DNA of 64,000 bases from Ficedula albicollis (taxonomy: Eukaryota > Chordata > Aves > Passeriformes > Muscicapidae), in contig NC_021674.1 of assembly GCF_000247815.1 (NCBI RefSeq), forward strand, positions 78,996,889 through 79,060,888, in the 5' to 3' direction. The notes below the pieces were generated by a model. The model worked only from the letters and a program-made list of their open reading frames with translations, searched no databases and was not told the DNA's origin. How positions within the stretch are numbered: the stretch's first letter is position 1; each line of letters starts with the position of its first letter. The translations under genes were made by a program, and so were the position numbers. Positions 24,732 to 39,800 of the stretch are shown in pieces.

Positions 24732-27700
24732 CCTTGGTGAATATTGTCAGACTGATGGTTTTTCTCAGGTACTAGTGAAATCGAGCATGTTATGGGATGG
24801 AATATGCTGTGTATTCTAATGATGCATTGCAGCAGTCAACAAACATTAAGCCTAGGAAGTACAGTTCAGTTTGGAAGTGGAGTATGGGTTTTAGGTGAGC
24901 AGAAGGCAATTGAATTGTAGTAGGATTTGAGAATGAGATGCTTTTTGTGAGTTCTACAGGGTTGGGTATTTTTAGAGAAAGAAGTAGACACAAACATTCT
25001 GTTAAATTTGATGCAAACTCTGAAGAGCAAAATGGCTGGTTTATTCCAGGATTTTTGTGCTGTAATGAATTTTCCTCTGTCCCATTTTGGCAAGAGGCAG
25101 CCAGCAAACACCTCTGAGTTCCAGTGCAGTCTAACACTACTAAAAGCTTTGTCCTTGGGCACTTCATTTACTTTAATAAAATTAATAAATGGGAGCAGCT
25201 GTAGCTGGTCAAACTACAGATCTAGCCCATGCTTGGTTTGTTTAGAAAAGTGAGTTTTAATTTCTCTGAAAGTGCTTGAGAAGAGGCTTGTGTGGTTGTT
25301 TAAAGACTTAAATGAAAAGAAAGTATCAGACATCTCTCTAGGAAGCGTGTTGTAAATTAGTGGGGAAAGATATCAAGAGAGCCACTGGCAATTGTTTTGA
25401 AGCCAGATTAAAATCAACTGAAAAATTTGGCATGGGTTTTTAGCAACAAACTCTTCAATGATATATGTATGACTGCACATTGTTTCATAACTGTAAAGCA
25501 AATGGCCTTTGAGAGTGAGAAAATTTAGATACCCCTTTGTTGGGGGTTGAGTGGTTTTTTTTGAAATTTTGTGCTCAGTAGTGATGTAGTTCAGTGGAAT
25601 TCAATATCCTAAAAGAAGATAGATCAGATTTGCTAATCAACCCTTCTGTCTCTCTCCTTGTTTAATCTGACCTTCTAAGAGTTGATGGCATCAAAATGTG
25701 CATTTAACTGTGTCTGTTTCCCTTAACACAAATGTAGTTGAAATATTTCTTCTTCTTTTTTTTTAATTTAGAAGTCTTTAAAAGACATTGTGGAGAAAGC
25801 TGACTTGCAATTGAAATGTACCCTGTTCCTTGCTGGGGGTCTACAGTCAAAATAACCATAGCTGAACTGAGAATGGCAGAAAACTGCAATACTAAAATTT
25901 CCAGTAAAACCAAAATATAAACAATGTATCACCAAACAGCTGAGATTGGGAGGTATCAGTTCTGAAGTTAAATAATGGTAATATAAAACCTTCAGCAGTA
26001 GATTTCTGAGGTGTCTTGTGACCAAATAAAATACTGTCATCACCTCTCTGCACATGCTGGAGTTGATGCATCAGATGGGAATTACAGCACAGATCTGTGC
26101 ATCAGGCCAGTGATGATTAAATCACCTTGTGTGAACCACTCAGCAATGTTTACTTCCCTCTAAATGCTCTGGATCACATTACCTCACATGGAGGTGAACA
26201 CTGACCCACAGCTGGCACAGCTACAGGTCCCAGACCAGCCCACACATCTGACCCAGAGCTTCCAGCTCATCAGCTCTCAGCCAGTTTCAGTCTCATTTTC
26301 TTCCCTCTGGATAAGGCACTGAGGAGCTTGTTGGACTAGCTGCAGCATTTCTCAGGGTGGTCAGGATAGGATGGAGCTGCTCACCTTACCTGGGTGCCTG
26401 GTCCTGAGGCAGATGAGGTCTGCTCTGTGTCCTCTGCCTGTTCTTGCATCACTCCTGAGGTCCTGTGCACTGCCATTGACAACAACTGCTGAAACTACCA
26501 CATCCAAGAGGAATCTAGTTTTGGAGGCATGGAGCAGATCAGAACGAGCCTGTGAATTGCTGCAGGCTTCCTGTCCCTCACCAGGAGACTGGGGCACTTT
26601 GAGGATGCTTAGTTAGGAAATTTTGCTTAAGTGACGGCAGTTGCAGACCGTTCCATATATCCCAAACAACAGGCAAGCAGGTTCCTAGCAAGAATTAATC
26701 TCCTTCTGAAGAGGGCTAATCATTCTTGGCAAATGGGAGCTGTAGGCTTTCAGGACATCAAAAACGGGCCATCTTTCTTTTGGTGTTGAAGGAACCATAT
26801 TTAGTTGAGTATATATTGCACCTGGTCCGCATCACTCCCTGCAGCAGCTGCTCATCATTTCAGAGCAACACTTCAGAGAAATGGAAGTGCACAGACTTAC
26901 TCTAAGTGTACAGACTTACTGTAAGGATAGCAGAGATTTGGCAAGTGTGAGCCAGGATGGATTCACGGGTGCTGTTGTGTTCTCAGTGCTTCCTTCTGTT
27001 CCTGCAGTGTCAGATGTACTTCCCAAAGGCAGGGCTGAGGTGGGTTTATGTGGGTAGTAAAAGAGAAGAGAGACCATCTAAGTAAATGAATTGGCCCAGA
27101 AAGGGACCTGAACAGGGCTAATAGTTCAAAGGTGTGTGGGCATTCAGTGTATTGTACTTCAAACACATGGTAACACTCTGCTTGAAATTTGCTTGCTTTG
27201 AGTTGTGATAGGACCAAATTCCCTCATCTCTGCATATACCTCTTACTTTATGTTCCCAGAATGGGTGGGAGTGCAGCCTGTGTTAATGTTTCAAGGTTTA
27301 GAAAGCAGATCAAAAGAAAAAGGGATTGTCCATTCAAACTTTACCAGTACAGTTCTTAGTTTCTGGAAAAAATACTTTTGATCAAGTGGTCCTGGATTTT
27401 TGCTACTGTCATCTAGGAAGCTGAGACCACATTTCTGACTGTGTAAAGAAAACTTTTACTTCTGAGAAATGTCTTGGGTTTTCACTTACCTTTGAAATTC
27501 AGACCTGTGGTTATGTGTTTCAAGGGCCTGCAGCTAATAAGTAAAAAGTCTGAAACAACTCTGAAAGCAAAATATCTTTCCATCTCTGACCACAGAGCAG
27601 TAGTACAACATGCCTAGCCACCTCTCTCCCCAGATACACAACAGCCTTCAGAGAAAATTTGCCTGTCAGAGGATTCCTGGTCAAGTTAAAACAGAGTAAG

Positions 27701-29748
27701 TTTGAGTTGTTTCCTGTTTCCTTCAAAGGACAATGTTGGAGCCAGTAACCTTTCAAGACAGGAAAAAGCTGTGGAGAGACAAAACCTGACAACTTCCCTT
27801 CTGATCTCCATAGAGGACTAGTGCTCATTTCTGTTTCTGGAAGGGGAAGCTGGACGTGAGGTGGATAGGTCTGCAGCCATTCAATCTGCCTGCTGAATTC
27901 AAATATTTTTTAACCTTATTTTTGTCTAACTGCAGATTTTCTTGTTGTGCCATGGATGGCTTTCTGCATATGGCACTCTTGTTTGGACATAAAGCCAAAT
28001 GAAAAAGTTTCTGTCTATTCCTTGAATTTGCTGGTTTTCAGAAGACTGAACACATCAAACCACATTTTAATGGGTATGTTCTAAATGTTGGAATTGATTT
28101 GTCAAATGCAAGGCACAATTTATATAAGCAGTAGACGTTGAGGTCACATAATATCCATACCATTGTCCAAGGAAATGAAGAATGAAGAGATGTCCCTGAG
28201 ATATATATAAGCACCGGGGCATTTTACGAAGAAAGTTGTTCACATTTACGAAGTCATCACTGCATTCAAAAAGCAGAAAGAATTGCTTCCAGTAGTGGCA
28301 GAAGCCTTTAAATCACTAACTTCCTTTACTTTTTTCCCTGTCTTCAGTGTATCTTGCAGTTGGAGGTCTGAGAAAGATACTCAGTAAGGTCTGCCTCAGG
28401 CCTGGTTTAGCTTTGCTTCCTTTTCAAAGATGAGCCTAATCCTTCCCTTACAGGTTTTATTTCACTATTATGCATGAACTCTCCAATTGGAAAACTCAGT
28501 TGAGAGGGCATGCACAAGTAAGCTGTTAAAGACAAGCATTTGATTAAGTTCTGGCCTTTGTCTTCAGCTGGTGGTACACAGCCATGGTGATCCTAGCAGG
28601 AGCTGTGCTGGACCTCTGCAAGCAGCTCTGTAGGGCACACAGGCATTGCACACATAAACTGCTCTTCAGGGGCTTTCAAGTCCATCCCAGCCTCAGAAAA
28701 CCAGACTCTTTGCATCATCTGCTCTTGCACTCTCATCTTAGTTCTTAGATATGGTTTTAATCTGAATCATTTGACCAAGTTACAGTTTGGTTTTATAACT
28801 GTGTTTCTGCAGAGGAATTGCTTAGCTAAAAGGCTGTGAGAATTTATGGCCATTTCTTGTCACTTGTGCTTTGAACCTTTTGGTTGAATGATAAGGTGGT
28901 AGTAAAGACCTCTCTAAATATTCTCTTTCAGAAATGGATATTTTACTCATATCTAGGCTTTTCTTTTCCCAAACTACTCTGATTTGGATAAAGGAAAAGA
29001 AAAGGTCAGATGTCATATCTGTTCTCAAGACTCCAAAGGTGCCTTTGCTATTGTAAAAATCAAAAGAAATCAAAATGGTTATATCTATTTGACCAATTTG
29101 TTTTCCTTCCAATACTGCTATTTTCTTAAAACCAAGGTTTTCATGAGACCTTTCTGTAATTAGTTGTCTGTGCTACAATTTTTTTACATTTAAGAGAGAA
29201 AGTAATTCCATTTGCAGATTGCAACTCTTGTCCATCTGTCAGATGGGTGTGTATTTACAAGATGAATGCCTGTTTCTGATTTCTCCCATTAGAACAAAGG
29301 TTATTCTGTCATTGTCCTCAGAAAGCTTTTGGGCTAGCTTGCTTTGGTGTGTGCATGCCCTGTTTTTTGGTACAGTGCTGAGTACCCTGTTGGGACTCTA
29401 ATAGTGACCAAAGGAACAGAGCGAGTTTTGGGGATAAACCTTGGTTTTGGGGGATAAACCCTGTAAAAGCACCACACTGATCTGCTGAAGAGTGATAGAA
29501 ACTGGGCTCTGTGTTGTGTGCTCCCTGTGCCCATCCCTGCTGAGGTGAACCAGCTGCTGCCCTGCCACCTCTGAACATGGGATTCTCCAGCACCAAATGT
29601 GGGAAGCACTTGGGAGAGCAGCAACCCCTGGGCAGGCTGGCATTTCCACACCCTCTCTATGCACATAGTACTGGCACATAAATGCTCTTGCTCAATCCTA
29701 TCAGCTGCATATCATTCTATTCTGGGGAAGGTGAGAGCAGTGCTGGAA

Positions 29749-29758
29749 ATGACTCAGC
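29749..29758 (+). promoter_or_regulatory. CNC/small-MAF site (ATGACTCAGC)
   Basis: Perfect match to RTGASTCAGC, the core of the half-MARE bound by BACH-MAF dimers, in the large BACH2 intron. Motif only. Confidence 0.4.
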
Positions 29759-31417
29759 TCCAAAAGGTATCAGCTTTACTCCTTTTACCCCCCCTGAGCT
29801 GTTCCTTGCTTTAGGTTTGTGCAGTAGCTACCATACACGGGGGAAACATCACTTTTTAAGAAAACAACAATGGGAAATGCCATGGCTGCTTGTCAAGTGA
29901 AAGCATTTGTCCTTTGGAGTTTGTATGGCTGATGAGTTCTCTGCACTTCAGCAATGCTCTGTTTTGCTAGGGGTTTTTAAAGGTCCTTGAGAAGCCTCTA
30001 CAGCAAGTAGGAACCTTGGCAAGATCCTGCATTACACCATGCCCTGCCCAGCATTCCTGTAGTTCTTACCATTTCCTGCCTCTTACAACATGGCTGTGAC
30101 TTTGGACAGCAAGCACATTCTGTGTTTCCCCAACTAATGTTTTAAATGTCTTTATCTCTGGGGGTTTTACAGTGTGCAGTGCATTTGCACAGGCGCAGGG
30201 GGATTTTTGGTTTGTGTGATTGTGTGCTGTTTTGTGACTGTTCTGTTTCCTCTTACATCCTCCTTCCCTGTCTCTTGTACCTGAAACACTGAATTAAATC
30301 TAACATAGCAGTTCTTTCAGATGGAGGCGACACTTGGCTGTGCCAGCTCCCTGGTGGCTTTAAGCTGCTGGCTGCAATACTGCAAACGCTTTCAGACCCT
30401 GGCTTGGCCAGCAGTTTCCCCTCGGCTGTCTGCATGTTTGCTCTCCGGGCTTTATTTTACCTACACTATTGGAGACTCTGGAGTCACAGCCTATGTCTCA
30501 TTGTTATGCATGGATGGGAAATATTCCTGTACTTATTTGCATTCATTAGCTGTTGGGAGCTCCTCTGTTGAGGTCTCTAGCCTTGTTTTTACAGTGCTTT
30601 TGGCAGTGTTTCTGCACTTGGTGTGCGAATTTTTATGATCTGTTGCATGTTATTCATGCAATTTCCTGCCCTGTAATGGTATCAGTTTTCCAGACACAGA
30701 GGAATACAAACGAAAACCCAGGAGCCTGCATTAGCATAAAATGTCCCAGTTCTGTCAGTTTGATTAATTTGTCTCTTTGTCTCCACTCTATATGATAAGT
30801 GCTATTAATGGTTGCAACACTTCATATGTCAAAGTCTTTCTTCCTAATGACTTGAAAATGTGGTTTATTTCCCCCTTTTTTGTATTATTTTTCTCATTTA
30901 GCATTCCACTCAAGTATAGATTTATGCCATGCTCTTTCATTATCTTACTGGTTGCAGCACTGGAGTGATTACATATGGTGTAGGGTATGAGCAAAGATGC
31001 GATCCCAGGGGCAGCAGCTGCTGATGCAAGCTGAAAATAGATCCAGCGTATGCTCAGCACTTTTCCCAGAGGTCTTTTATTTATTAGGAGCAGTCTTGGT
31101 ACAGGACAGTCGGACTCTCATTTAGCAAGATGACTTTTTGCCTTTCAAGAGCAGTGCGGTGACTTTGCTCTATTTACTGACTGCTGTGTAATTTTTTTTT
31201 TCCCCATCTCCTGTGGAAGCAGAGACTTTACCTAACATAAATTGTAATATAATCCTGATTTATAATGAAGTCAAGAAATGACAGGCTCCATTTGAAGTAA
31301 TGGAACTTGACAGATCTAAGGTTTAAATTCAATAATCCTATTTGTAAGACAGCATTTGTACATGGTACACTGATTTAAAATGAACTTCAGTTCTTCTTCA
31401 ACGAACCCTTTACCATT

Positions 31418-31973
31418 CTCTGTGTTTTACCTTCCATGGAGGCTTTTTGGGGGACAAAGTTCATTTGAAGAGAACAGTTTTTTGTTTGAAAATGTGTATG
31501 GAACATTTTGTTTCCCAAAGTTCTTATAAATTGTTTCACAGAAGACAACTTTAATTACAGAGGAAAAATTAATGTAGGTCACTTATTCAGGGCAAGCCAC
31601 AGCTAACCTGCTTCAGTGGCCAGAAGAGGCCAATTGCTGAGAATGAAGAGAGGGAGTATGCTGGAGGGAAAACAGTGAGGAGGGCTGTGGCTCGACTCTG
31701 TGTTTTACCTTCCATGGAGGCTTTTTGGGGGACAAAGTTCATTTGAAGAGAACAGTTTTTTGTTTGAAAATGTGTATACATTGTTTTGTTTCCCAAAGTT
31801 CTTATAAATTGTTTCACAGAAGACAACTTTAATTACAGAGGAAAAATTAATGTAGGTCACTTATTCAGGGCAAGCCACAGCTAACCTGCTTCAGTGGCCA
31901 GAAGAGGCCAATTGCTGAGAATGAAGAGAGGGAGTATGCTGGAGGGAAAACAGTGAGGAGGGCTGTGGCTCGA
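31418..31973. repeat. Tandem duplication, 2 copies, period 278
   Basis: Copies at 31418-31695 and 31696-31973, directly abutting. They are identical except for one short cluster of differences (copy 1 GTGTATGGAACATTTTG, copy 2 GTGTATACATTGTTTTG). This is the largest tandem pair in the window. A clustered difference is more like a multi-base allelic change or an assembly seam than like scattered decay. Confidence 0.95.
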
Positions 31974-33832
31974 CTCCTCCCCTCCCAGGAGCAGAGGTTC
32001 ATTCTCACAGTGATTTCTGTGGAGGGAGAAGGTCACCTCCTCCTTGCTGTCCTCCCCCACGGCTGGCAGAGGGGACACTTGCAGATGATGTTTCCTCCTG
32101 CCTCGGCACCCCACTTTTCTCCATCTCTTGCTGTCGTACCAGTGCAGGCGAGGGGAGCCCCGGGGCGCACAAATGGAAAGGTGGTCCTGCCGTGGCTGCT
32201 GGAAGCTGGCACTAAGCGCTGGAGTGGGGGTTGGTGGAACAAAAGGCTTGCAGAGGGAAAAAAGAGACCAGGGAGGGAGCGTGAGATGCTGCAGAAACAA
32301 TCAAAAAAGGCAGTGGGATAAAAACACCAAAGGTACAGTGTGTGATTTTTTCGGCTTAGATTGAGGGAAGCTGTTTTAGAAAATGCCCCCTTCTCTTTTC
32401 TCTCACTCAGCACTGTGGTTTTGCCTTTCTTTCTAGCTGTATTTAGTGGCAGCTGCCCTCTCCAGCATCTTTCTAGTTTTCCTTCATAGCTGGCAGGGAT
32501 GTGGCCCTTTCCCCAGGGGTCTGACAGGTGCTCTCACCCTGGACTGGCCTCCCATGCTCAGGCAGAAAGATCCCAGTGTGTGTGCTCAGGCAGGTAACGT
32601 GCCTGTTCCTCCTGTGTCATCCTGCCACTCTCACCCTTCTTTCCTGGGGAGACGTGGAAGGTGTCAGAGGGCAGGGTGGGCACTGACCCCAGGGTCCCAC
32701 TGGGGGAGAGCAGCCTCTCCTGCCCTGGGGCCATGGGAACCATCTGCCTGGGCTGGAGCTTCTGCACCGTGTCTGCCCCGCAGTGAGTGATTTCAGGACC
32801 AAGCAGCTTCTTTCTCCTCTTCGTGGTGAGCTCCAACAAACAGCAGACAGTGAAGATGAGATGACTGCGAAGGAGGGTGTTGTTGGGGCTGGAGCCCAGC
32901 CTGGGGACATGGTGCAAGAGCACCCTGCTCCCATGTCCTGCTCTCTATGCGATTAAGAATTAATTTTTTCCCCAGTGCTTCCAGGGAATTAATGATTTCT
33001 ATTAATTAGAAACCAAGCCAAATCTCCCCAGCGTACTCAAGAAAGAGCAGGACTCAAGTATCACTGGGGAATGGGCGGAAAAATAAGCTCACAAAGCCAA
33101 AGTGATGCAGGCCAGTGGAAAAGATGAAGGCAAGGAGGATCCATGCAGCAAACACAGCATTAACATCGTGTGGGCCCTTGCTCCTCATCTAGGGACAAAA
33201 CCAGCAAGACCCAAGAGTAAAAATCCACCAAGAGGTTTTAGAGCTGCTGCTGGTGGCTTGCATTCTGCCCATCTCCTTCCTCCAACAGACATGTGCATGG
33301 CTTTCTGTTCACTTCACATTAATGGGATTATACACAGCGGGAGAGGAGGCAGGGTACACTGAATTCTGCCAATACAGAGCTTCAGCCTGTGCTGCTTGAT
33401 CTTTAGAAAAATATAAGCAAAACAAAGTAAAGTAGCAAGAAGCAATTGCAGGGTGCTTCAGTATGCACATAAACTGGCTTTCATTGCTCACAGCACACAT
33501 AAATACACACTGGCGACTGAGGCAGCAGAGTAACACTTCGCTGTTCGTTATTTTATCAGGCAGTGATAATTGTAGTTAATATTTTCTTAGTAGTGTCTCT
33601 GAGAGTTTATTTATGCTGTTAATAATCTGAGCAGCTGTAATGATGCTGGCTGCCAGAGCTGTAGCCTTTTAGAATCACTCCAGTGTGGCAGTGATACGAT
33701 GGTAATAGAAATCCAAGGAAAAAATGATCTTTTTGGAGCAGATGGGGCTAATTCAATCCTTTTCACACACATTCACGTTATTTAGTCTCTTTCTCACACT
33801 GGCATGCGTGGGTGCACGTGAGCATATGTAGT

Positions 33833-33851
33833 CACACACACACACACACAA
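33833..33851. repeat. (CA)n microsatellite
   Basis: About nine perfect CA units. Preceded by GTGCACGTGAGCATATG, also alternating in part. Confidence 0.9.
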
Positions 33852-36800
33852 ATAGCTGTGAAGTCCCACCTTCTACCCTCTGAGGAAGTCAAGCTGGAAA
33901 TGCCATAATTTTTCTATGTGAGAAGTCTTTCTGAGGCTTCTAGGGTACATGGCATTTTCTACCCCTTGTTTGCTGGGTAGATCTTAAAAATATCATGTAT
34001 GAAGCAGAAAGGGGAAAGTGATTTCCTTGGGGACAGCCCAGAGCTGGGCACAAGATCGTGGCTGCACTGGGATGCTGTTGCCCAACCTTCCCATCTTTCC
34101 CTGCCTTTGACCTCTTTACTGTGGGTCGCTCCTGCTAAGCCTGCACTCCTTCTGGCACTAAAAGAGCCATTTACCTTCTACTCGTAGCAGACATGAAATC
34201 TCAGCAAGAAGGCAAATGCCTACAATTTTTTCTGGTGGGATTTACAGAGCCTAGTTAACCTTTTGGGCCACCGAGAGAAGAGGTGGCTGCTCCTCGTGGA
34301 GGATGGGAGGGAACCAACTTTGCCAGCTCAGCAGTGGCTGGTTCTCCTTGCAAACCTGCATTGCTGAGCTGAGCAGACATCATTGATGAAATGTGAACAC
34401 CAAGCAGTGGAACAAAAGCCATCAGATCCATAATCCTTAGATCTGTTGTAGCCGTGCAAGAACAAAAACAAGGTGATGGCAGAAGAATTGCATGTCCAGA
34501 TACTGGAAATTAAATGGCAAGGCAGGGGAGGAGAAGGAAAACGAACAAATGCAGCATTTGGCAGATTTTCTTTTAAAAATAAGGTGCTTGTAGGAAGCTG
34601 GGTCACTTTTACAGGGTTTCAGCCTAGCAGCTAATAGCTGTAATTGCTTGGTTACCTCATGAAGTGCAGTAGTAAAGCCTTTGACATTCATTTCCATCCA
34701 GAGCCCAGCAAGAGCGTCTCTGGATTTAAAATGTTCCGGTATTTGCTGGGCAGCACTGTCTGCTGCCCCCGGTGTAAGGATGCCAGTGATTTTATCTGCT
34801 GTGCTGTGCCAGCACACGGTGACAGGCAGTGCCAGAAGCATGGGTGCCACCAGCCCCGAGGAAACAGCCATGAGCTGCTTCGGATGTCACCCAGCCCCAT
34901 CGCCTGAGCCTGCCTCTCCTGCAGCTCCTTTGTCTTCTGAGCTAGTGCTCTTCCTCTGAGTGCAACCTTGTGGGTTTTTAAATCATGTCTGACAGAGCCT
35001 GCTTCTTCCTCTCCTACACTGCATGGAGTATAATAGCAGGGCTTGTAGTGAGGTGGCTTGCTGTGAAGTGCTCCTTGTTTTTATAAAGTAATTACAGTGT
35101 ATTTAACGCACTGTGTATTTAATACGCTATTACATAGTTCATGTGCATAAATCCATTCTGCCATGCCTGGGAAGGAGGAGTATTGGTGAATTTACAAGTC
35201 TTGGTAATTTTTCAGTGGTGTTGTGCTTACTTGTGTATCAATTACAGCTTTGGAAACTGAGCCACTCCTCTAAGCACCCTCTGAATTCACAAATTTCTAC
35301 ACATATCTTCATTTTCTGCCTATTTTGGTATTTCCTAATGTAATTTGGAGGCTTCTAGGATTCTTTCTTTATTCTAAAAGTTCTGAAACTGCTTTTGTTT
35401 TCCCTTTTTCTACCTACTTTGGTTCATGTTGTGCACTTAAACAGATCTTTCACAGATTCCTCTCACAATTTATATTCTGTGAAAGCTTTCCCACTCCTTC
35501 CTCACCCTCCCTTACTGCTAACACTTCCTCTTGTTTTTTCTTTCTTTTTTAATCTTGGGGTCAGTTTAATTTTCCTTTTGCAAAAATGTGGGACTAATTT
35601 TAATTTTAAATCACAGTTGCACTTTAATTCTGATGATGCTCTTTGGTTAAAATCTGTTCATTTCTGCTTGTTTCTTCCCCACTGGTTTAAGTGTGGTTTG
35701 CACAGGCACCCAGGGAGGGAAAGGCAGCATTTCTGCTGAGCCACCTTCTTGTGTCATCCTTCATTACTCTGTTCCAGGTTTCATAAGATGCACATTGCAC
35801 TGGAAAACACAAAAGTGTTTGAAACAGCCAGGTATCAGTGCCATGTTTCCCTTTGCTTTCTCTTCCAGTTCATGCCTGAGTGTTTAAACTGCTAATTAGT
35901 GCCACTGGTTTTTAAGTGTGCTTTGTTGGTTGAGTAATGTTGTGGCCATGTTTTCCCATTAGAGAAACGGTTCTTTGAAACATCCTCATCTCTAGTTTTC
36001 TTTTTAACACCTTCACTCAGAGTCTCACCTGAGCAGCCCCAAAGTTCTCCTCCCAAAGCCTTTTCGCCTAGGCTTGCCTGCAGGTATTCTCTTGGCCATA
36101 ACTTGGAATTTTCTGCGTTCTTCTTATGCCGTGGACAGCCTCTGACATCAACAACATACCCCAAGCCACAGAATTAGTTAGGAAAAAATAATAAAATCGT
36201 ATTTGACTTCAAAACAGGTTACTGAGTGAGATTTTTAGATAAGGGCTCTGGCAGGTATCATTTGGCAGGTTTGCTTGCAGGGGTTTAAGAAGTTTCCCCC
36301 TCCAGTCCAAGAGCTGTTTTACCAAAGGTGTTGTGCTCTGTGAGGTGGCAGAGGGAGGTGCAGCACAGACCTGCCTCCCTGAGCTGCCCAGCTTCTCATG
36401 ACTGAGTTTCTCTGTGGCCCAGAGGAGCAGCCATGCAGACAAATGTCCTATTTTGCTGTGAATGGTAAAAGCTAGGGCTGCCCAATGGGTACATCTGGCA
36501 GTGACCAGTGTTTATGGTAGACTGTGTGTCCCTGTGCATCCCTGCTACAAAAGTGCACTGCATCTTCCTGTCCTATTGCCTTTCCATTTTCCAAGTGTAT
36601 TCAGTGATCTTTAGTAAGATGCCTGCTGTTTCCTGCACTGAGATCTGTCTGCAGCAAAGTATTGAGGCTTATGCCTGTGATTTCTACCTTCCTTCTTAAT
36701 AAATGGTGTATTTTCCGAAAGGTGGGGCAAATTCAACAAACTGCGTTTTCCTCAGAATTTTCAGAGATGCTGAAAACATGCAGGGATACTGTCACGATTT

Positions 36801-39800
36801 CCAAAATTAAATTCTTTGCTTTGATTTGAAACCAGCCTCACTTTTGAAAGGTTGAAAGAATTTCAGTTTGGCTTCACTAACTCTGAGAGGAAATAAAACT
36901 AGAAGTTTTGGATTAAAATAAGCATTGCAGTTGGATCAGGGATTATTTTTACTTTTACTACGCTGCGAGTTTTTTTTCATTTCCTAGACATCTTCTGATT
37001 CTCTCTTCCCCTTTGGTTCCTCTGACATTATTGGTGCCATCTTCTGTAGAAGTACCACTAAGGGCAGTTAAGCATCTTCTTGGAAGCTCTCAGTCTGACA
37101 GCCTCAAGAGGCTGTTGTGGAGGATGCACTGGAAAGATACCAGGATACCCCTTGGACCACTCAGGGTGTGGCTTTGCAGATGGCAGTTTTTCATTAATTT
37201 TTTTTAATTAATAATTGGGTAATGGGCCTTTTAAAGAAAGGAGCCGTGTGTCCAGTTTGTCTGCTCCCCTGGTGCGTTCGTGCTCAGGGAATGCGTGGTG
37301 ATGGTGTGGTGAGCTTCCACCCCTCAACGTGATGTGAAGTGGCAGAGGCCACACTGTCACTTGGACTTCAGGTTACTCTTCTGCACAAAATTTGTAGGCA
37401 CTTACCAGAGAATATTAAACTGGGGCTGGCAGGGTATCTACTTAATTTAAAAAATGTTTTTAGATTGAAAACAAAAGCATCTCTTTGTTGGTCTTCTCCA
37501 TCAGCAACTTGTACATTCCTTTGTTGTTTAAAAGCTTACATAATGCAAATACCAGCATCTGATGCTTCTCACCCAAGTGGAATTTTTAAAGAGTGGTCAC
37601 TTATTTTAGGAACTCCACAGCCTTATGAGCAGATAAATAAGGGAAATGCATCTGCAGCTGCTGGTGACAGAACACTTAAATGCTGTTAAATTAAAGAGGG
37701 GAAATGCAGTAAAATACTGGTGTGGCATTGCCTTACAAAAGTACTCTGCTGTTTATCATCTCTTCTGATTTTTCCCTGCCTCCTGCATGTTCCCACCTTA
37801 TGTAAAAGGATCATGGTTTCAAAACAATTCCTGCCTGTGTGCATATATAGGAACAAACCATGATGTCTTAACACCATTGATTTTGCACGTGACTGTCCTG
37901 TTTGAGCCTAGTAATATACTTAAATCTTTCAGAGAGTTTTCCAAAACCAAATAAGCTCATGCTAGGAAAAAGCCAGGCATCACCATCCCAGGTAAAAATA
38001 ACTAAGTAAATAACTAGGAAGTCTCTTAATTCTTAATGGAATAACAGCTTTGGTGACTGATTTTGGTTATCAGATTACCCTCTGAAAATAACTTCTGCGC
38101 TATACTTGCAATTGGCTGTAGAAGAAAAAGAATACACTGTGTGCTAATTTTAGCAAATAAGATTAGAGTTAATATTTAATCCCAGAGACCTTCTTCAGGC
38201 TGTGGAAAAAAAATAGCAGCAGTTAACTGTCACTAATCTTATCTCCTATTTTTCTGGCATGTGTTTGATTATATAACTTGTAGTGCTGGGAGCCCGCTGG
38301 CTGAGTGAAAAGTTGGTTTGTTGGCTACTTGCTTGAGCGTATTAGGCAATGTCAGGGCTGAGATGGATTAAAAAGCTCTACAGGTGCCTTTAGACTGCAG
38401 TAGCAGTGCTGAAAGGTCAGTAAAACAGGTACCATAGTAGACTTACTATGAAACAATATGTCAACAGCATTCATTTGGAGTTCTGCAAGAAACTGTTACA
38501 TTTCTGCTATTTTTCTATCCAGTTATTTTAAATAATACCTAGTTTGAGATTTGATATTCAACATGTGAGGTTTGATTCAATCTTCCTTTCTTTCTTCCCC
38601 ACAAAATGACTTATTTGAATTGATGATTGGAGATTAGAGATGAGGGGTTTCTAACTATTCTTAGGTGCCTGATGATGAATTTAACCTGAAAATCAAAATA
38701 CTAAAAATATAAACCATTAACCTAAAAGCAGTTTGCGTGCTTCCCAACAAACTCATCCGTGCTCCTATTGAGTTTAACAAGTCTATTCAAATGTATAAAG
38801 ATAATAACATGTGCCTGTGCTGCTCCATCAGGACTTGTGCATTCTCAGTGGGTCTGAAGGTCTCACCACCTAAATTACCCCCAATTCAGTTGGATTTAGC
38901 AGCTAATGTTCTGCAGATTTCATTGTATCCCTGGAGGGGAGGAGAGGGCTCTGCCCTCTCACGCCACCACCAATGAGCTTGTTCTTTGCGTGTGCCCCAG
39001 GTATGCTTTATTTGGAAAGGAACAATTGCATGTGCCTTTGCTGTTCAACTTTATTGCTCTTTTCTAGCAGATCTTTGGCACTGTGCCCTCATTAACACAG
39101 AAATTAGCCCTGGAAAAATCTGCTAAATTAAAGCCCAGCTCTCCAGAACAAGGTTGCGCTTTGTTAGTTTTCCTTTGCAGTACTCATACATAAAGTATCC
39201 ATCATCTTCCCTGGAAGGCCTTCCAAGATTGCTCTGAATTGACTGTTAGGATAAGAGTCGGGAAAAACTCCCTACACTTTAGTTTCTTTTTGATGCAAAT
39301 GCCAATAGCGCCCCATAGCAAACTAGACAGTTCTTCTCTGTTCTTGATGTTAGTTTGCATCAGATTACTGTAAACATTCCCTTGCTCCGTTTTAGATACT
39401 GCCTTGCCAAGTTTTACATTCCTACATGTTTACAGTGATCTTTCCTTGCCCTTAATCACTTTTTCCCTCTTTAAATTGAAGTCAGACTTTGCTGGCATTT
39501 TGCAGGGGTTGACCTTCCCTGCTCCAGATGCAGCTTTTCATACAGATGCCATTCCGAGCGGGGTTACCAGACATCCATGTTTCCTTTGGAAATAACCTTC
39601 CCTCCCACCCCCCATAAGAAATACTTTCTGTGCAGAACTGGAGGATTTTGTCTATTTGTCTGGGATTTTGAGACATCTGGAAGTCTGGGCAGCCCGCTAA
39701 TGAGCGTGCACTGATGAACTCTGCGGCGCTCAGCGATTCCGGCCCATCCGCAGAAATGTCAGTGCTCTGCGTGTGCTCCGAGGCCACGTCCCGTGTGCTC

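Noticed and set aside
26880..26930. Short near-repeat CAGACTTACT...
   Set aside because: About 20 bp, too short and imperfect to list as a duplication.
31881..32934. Several open frames of 100-140 codons on both strands
   Set aside because: Low-complexity, mutually overlapping, no domain, partly within a tandem duplication; expected in GC-richer intron DNA.
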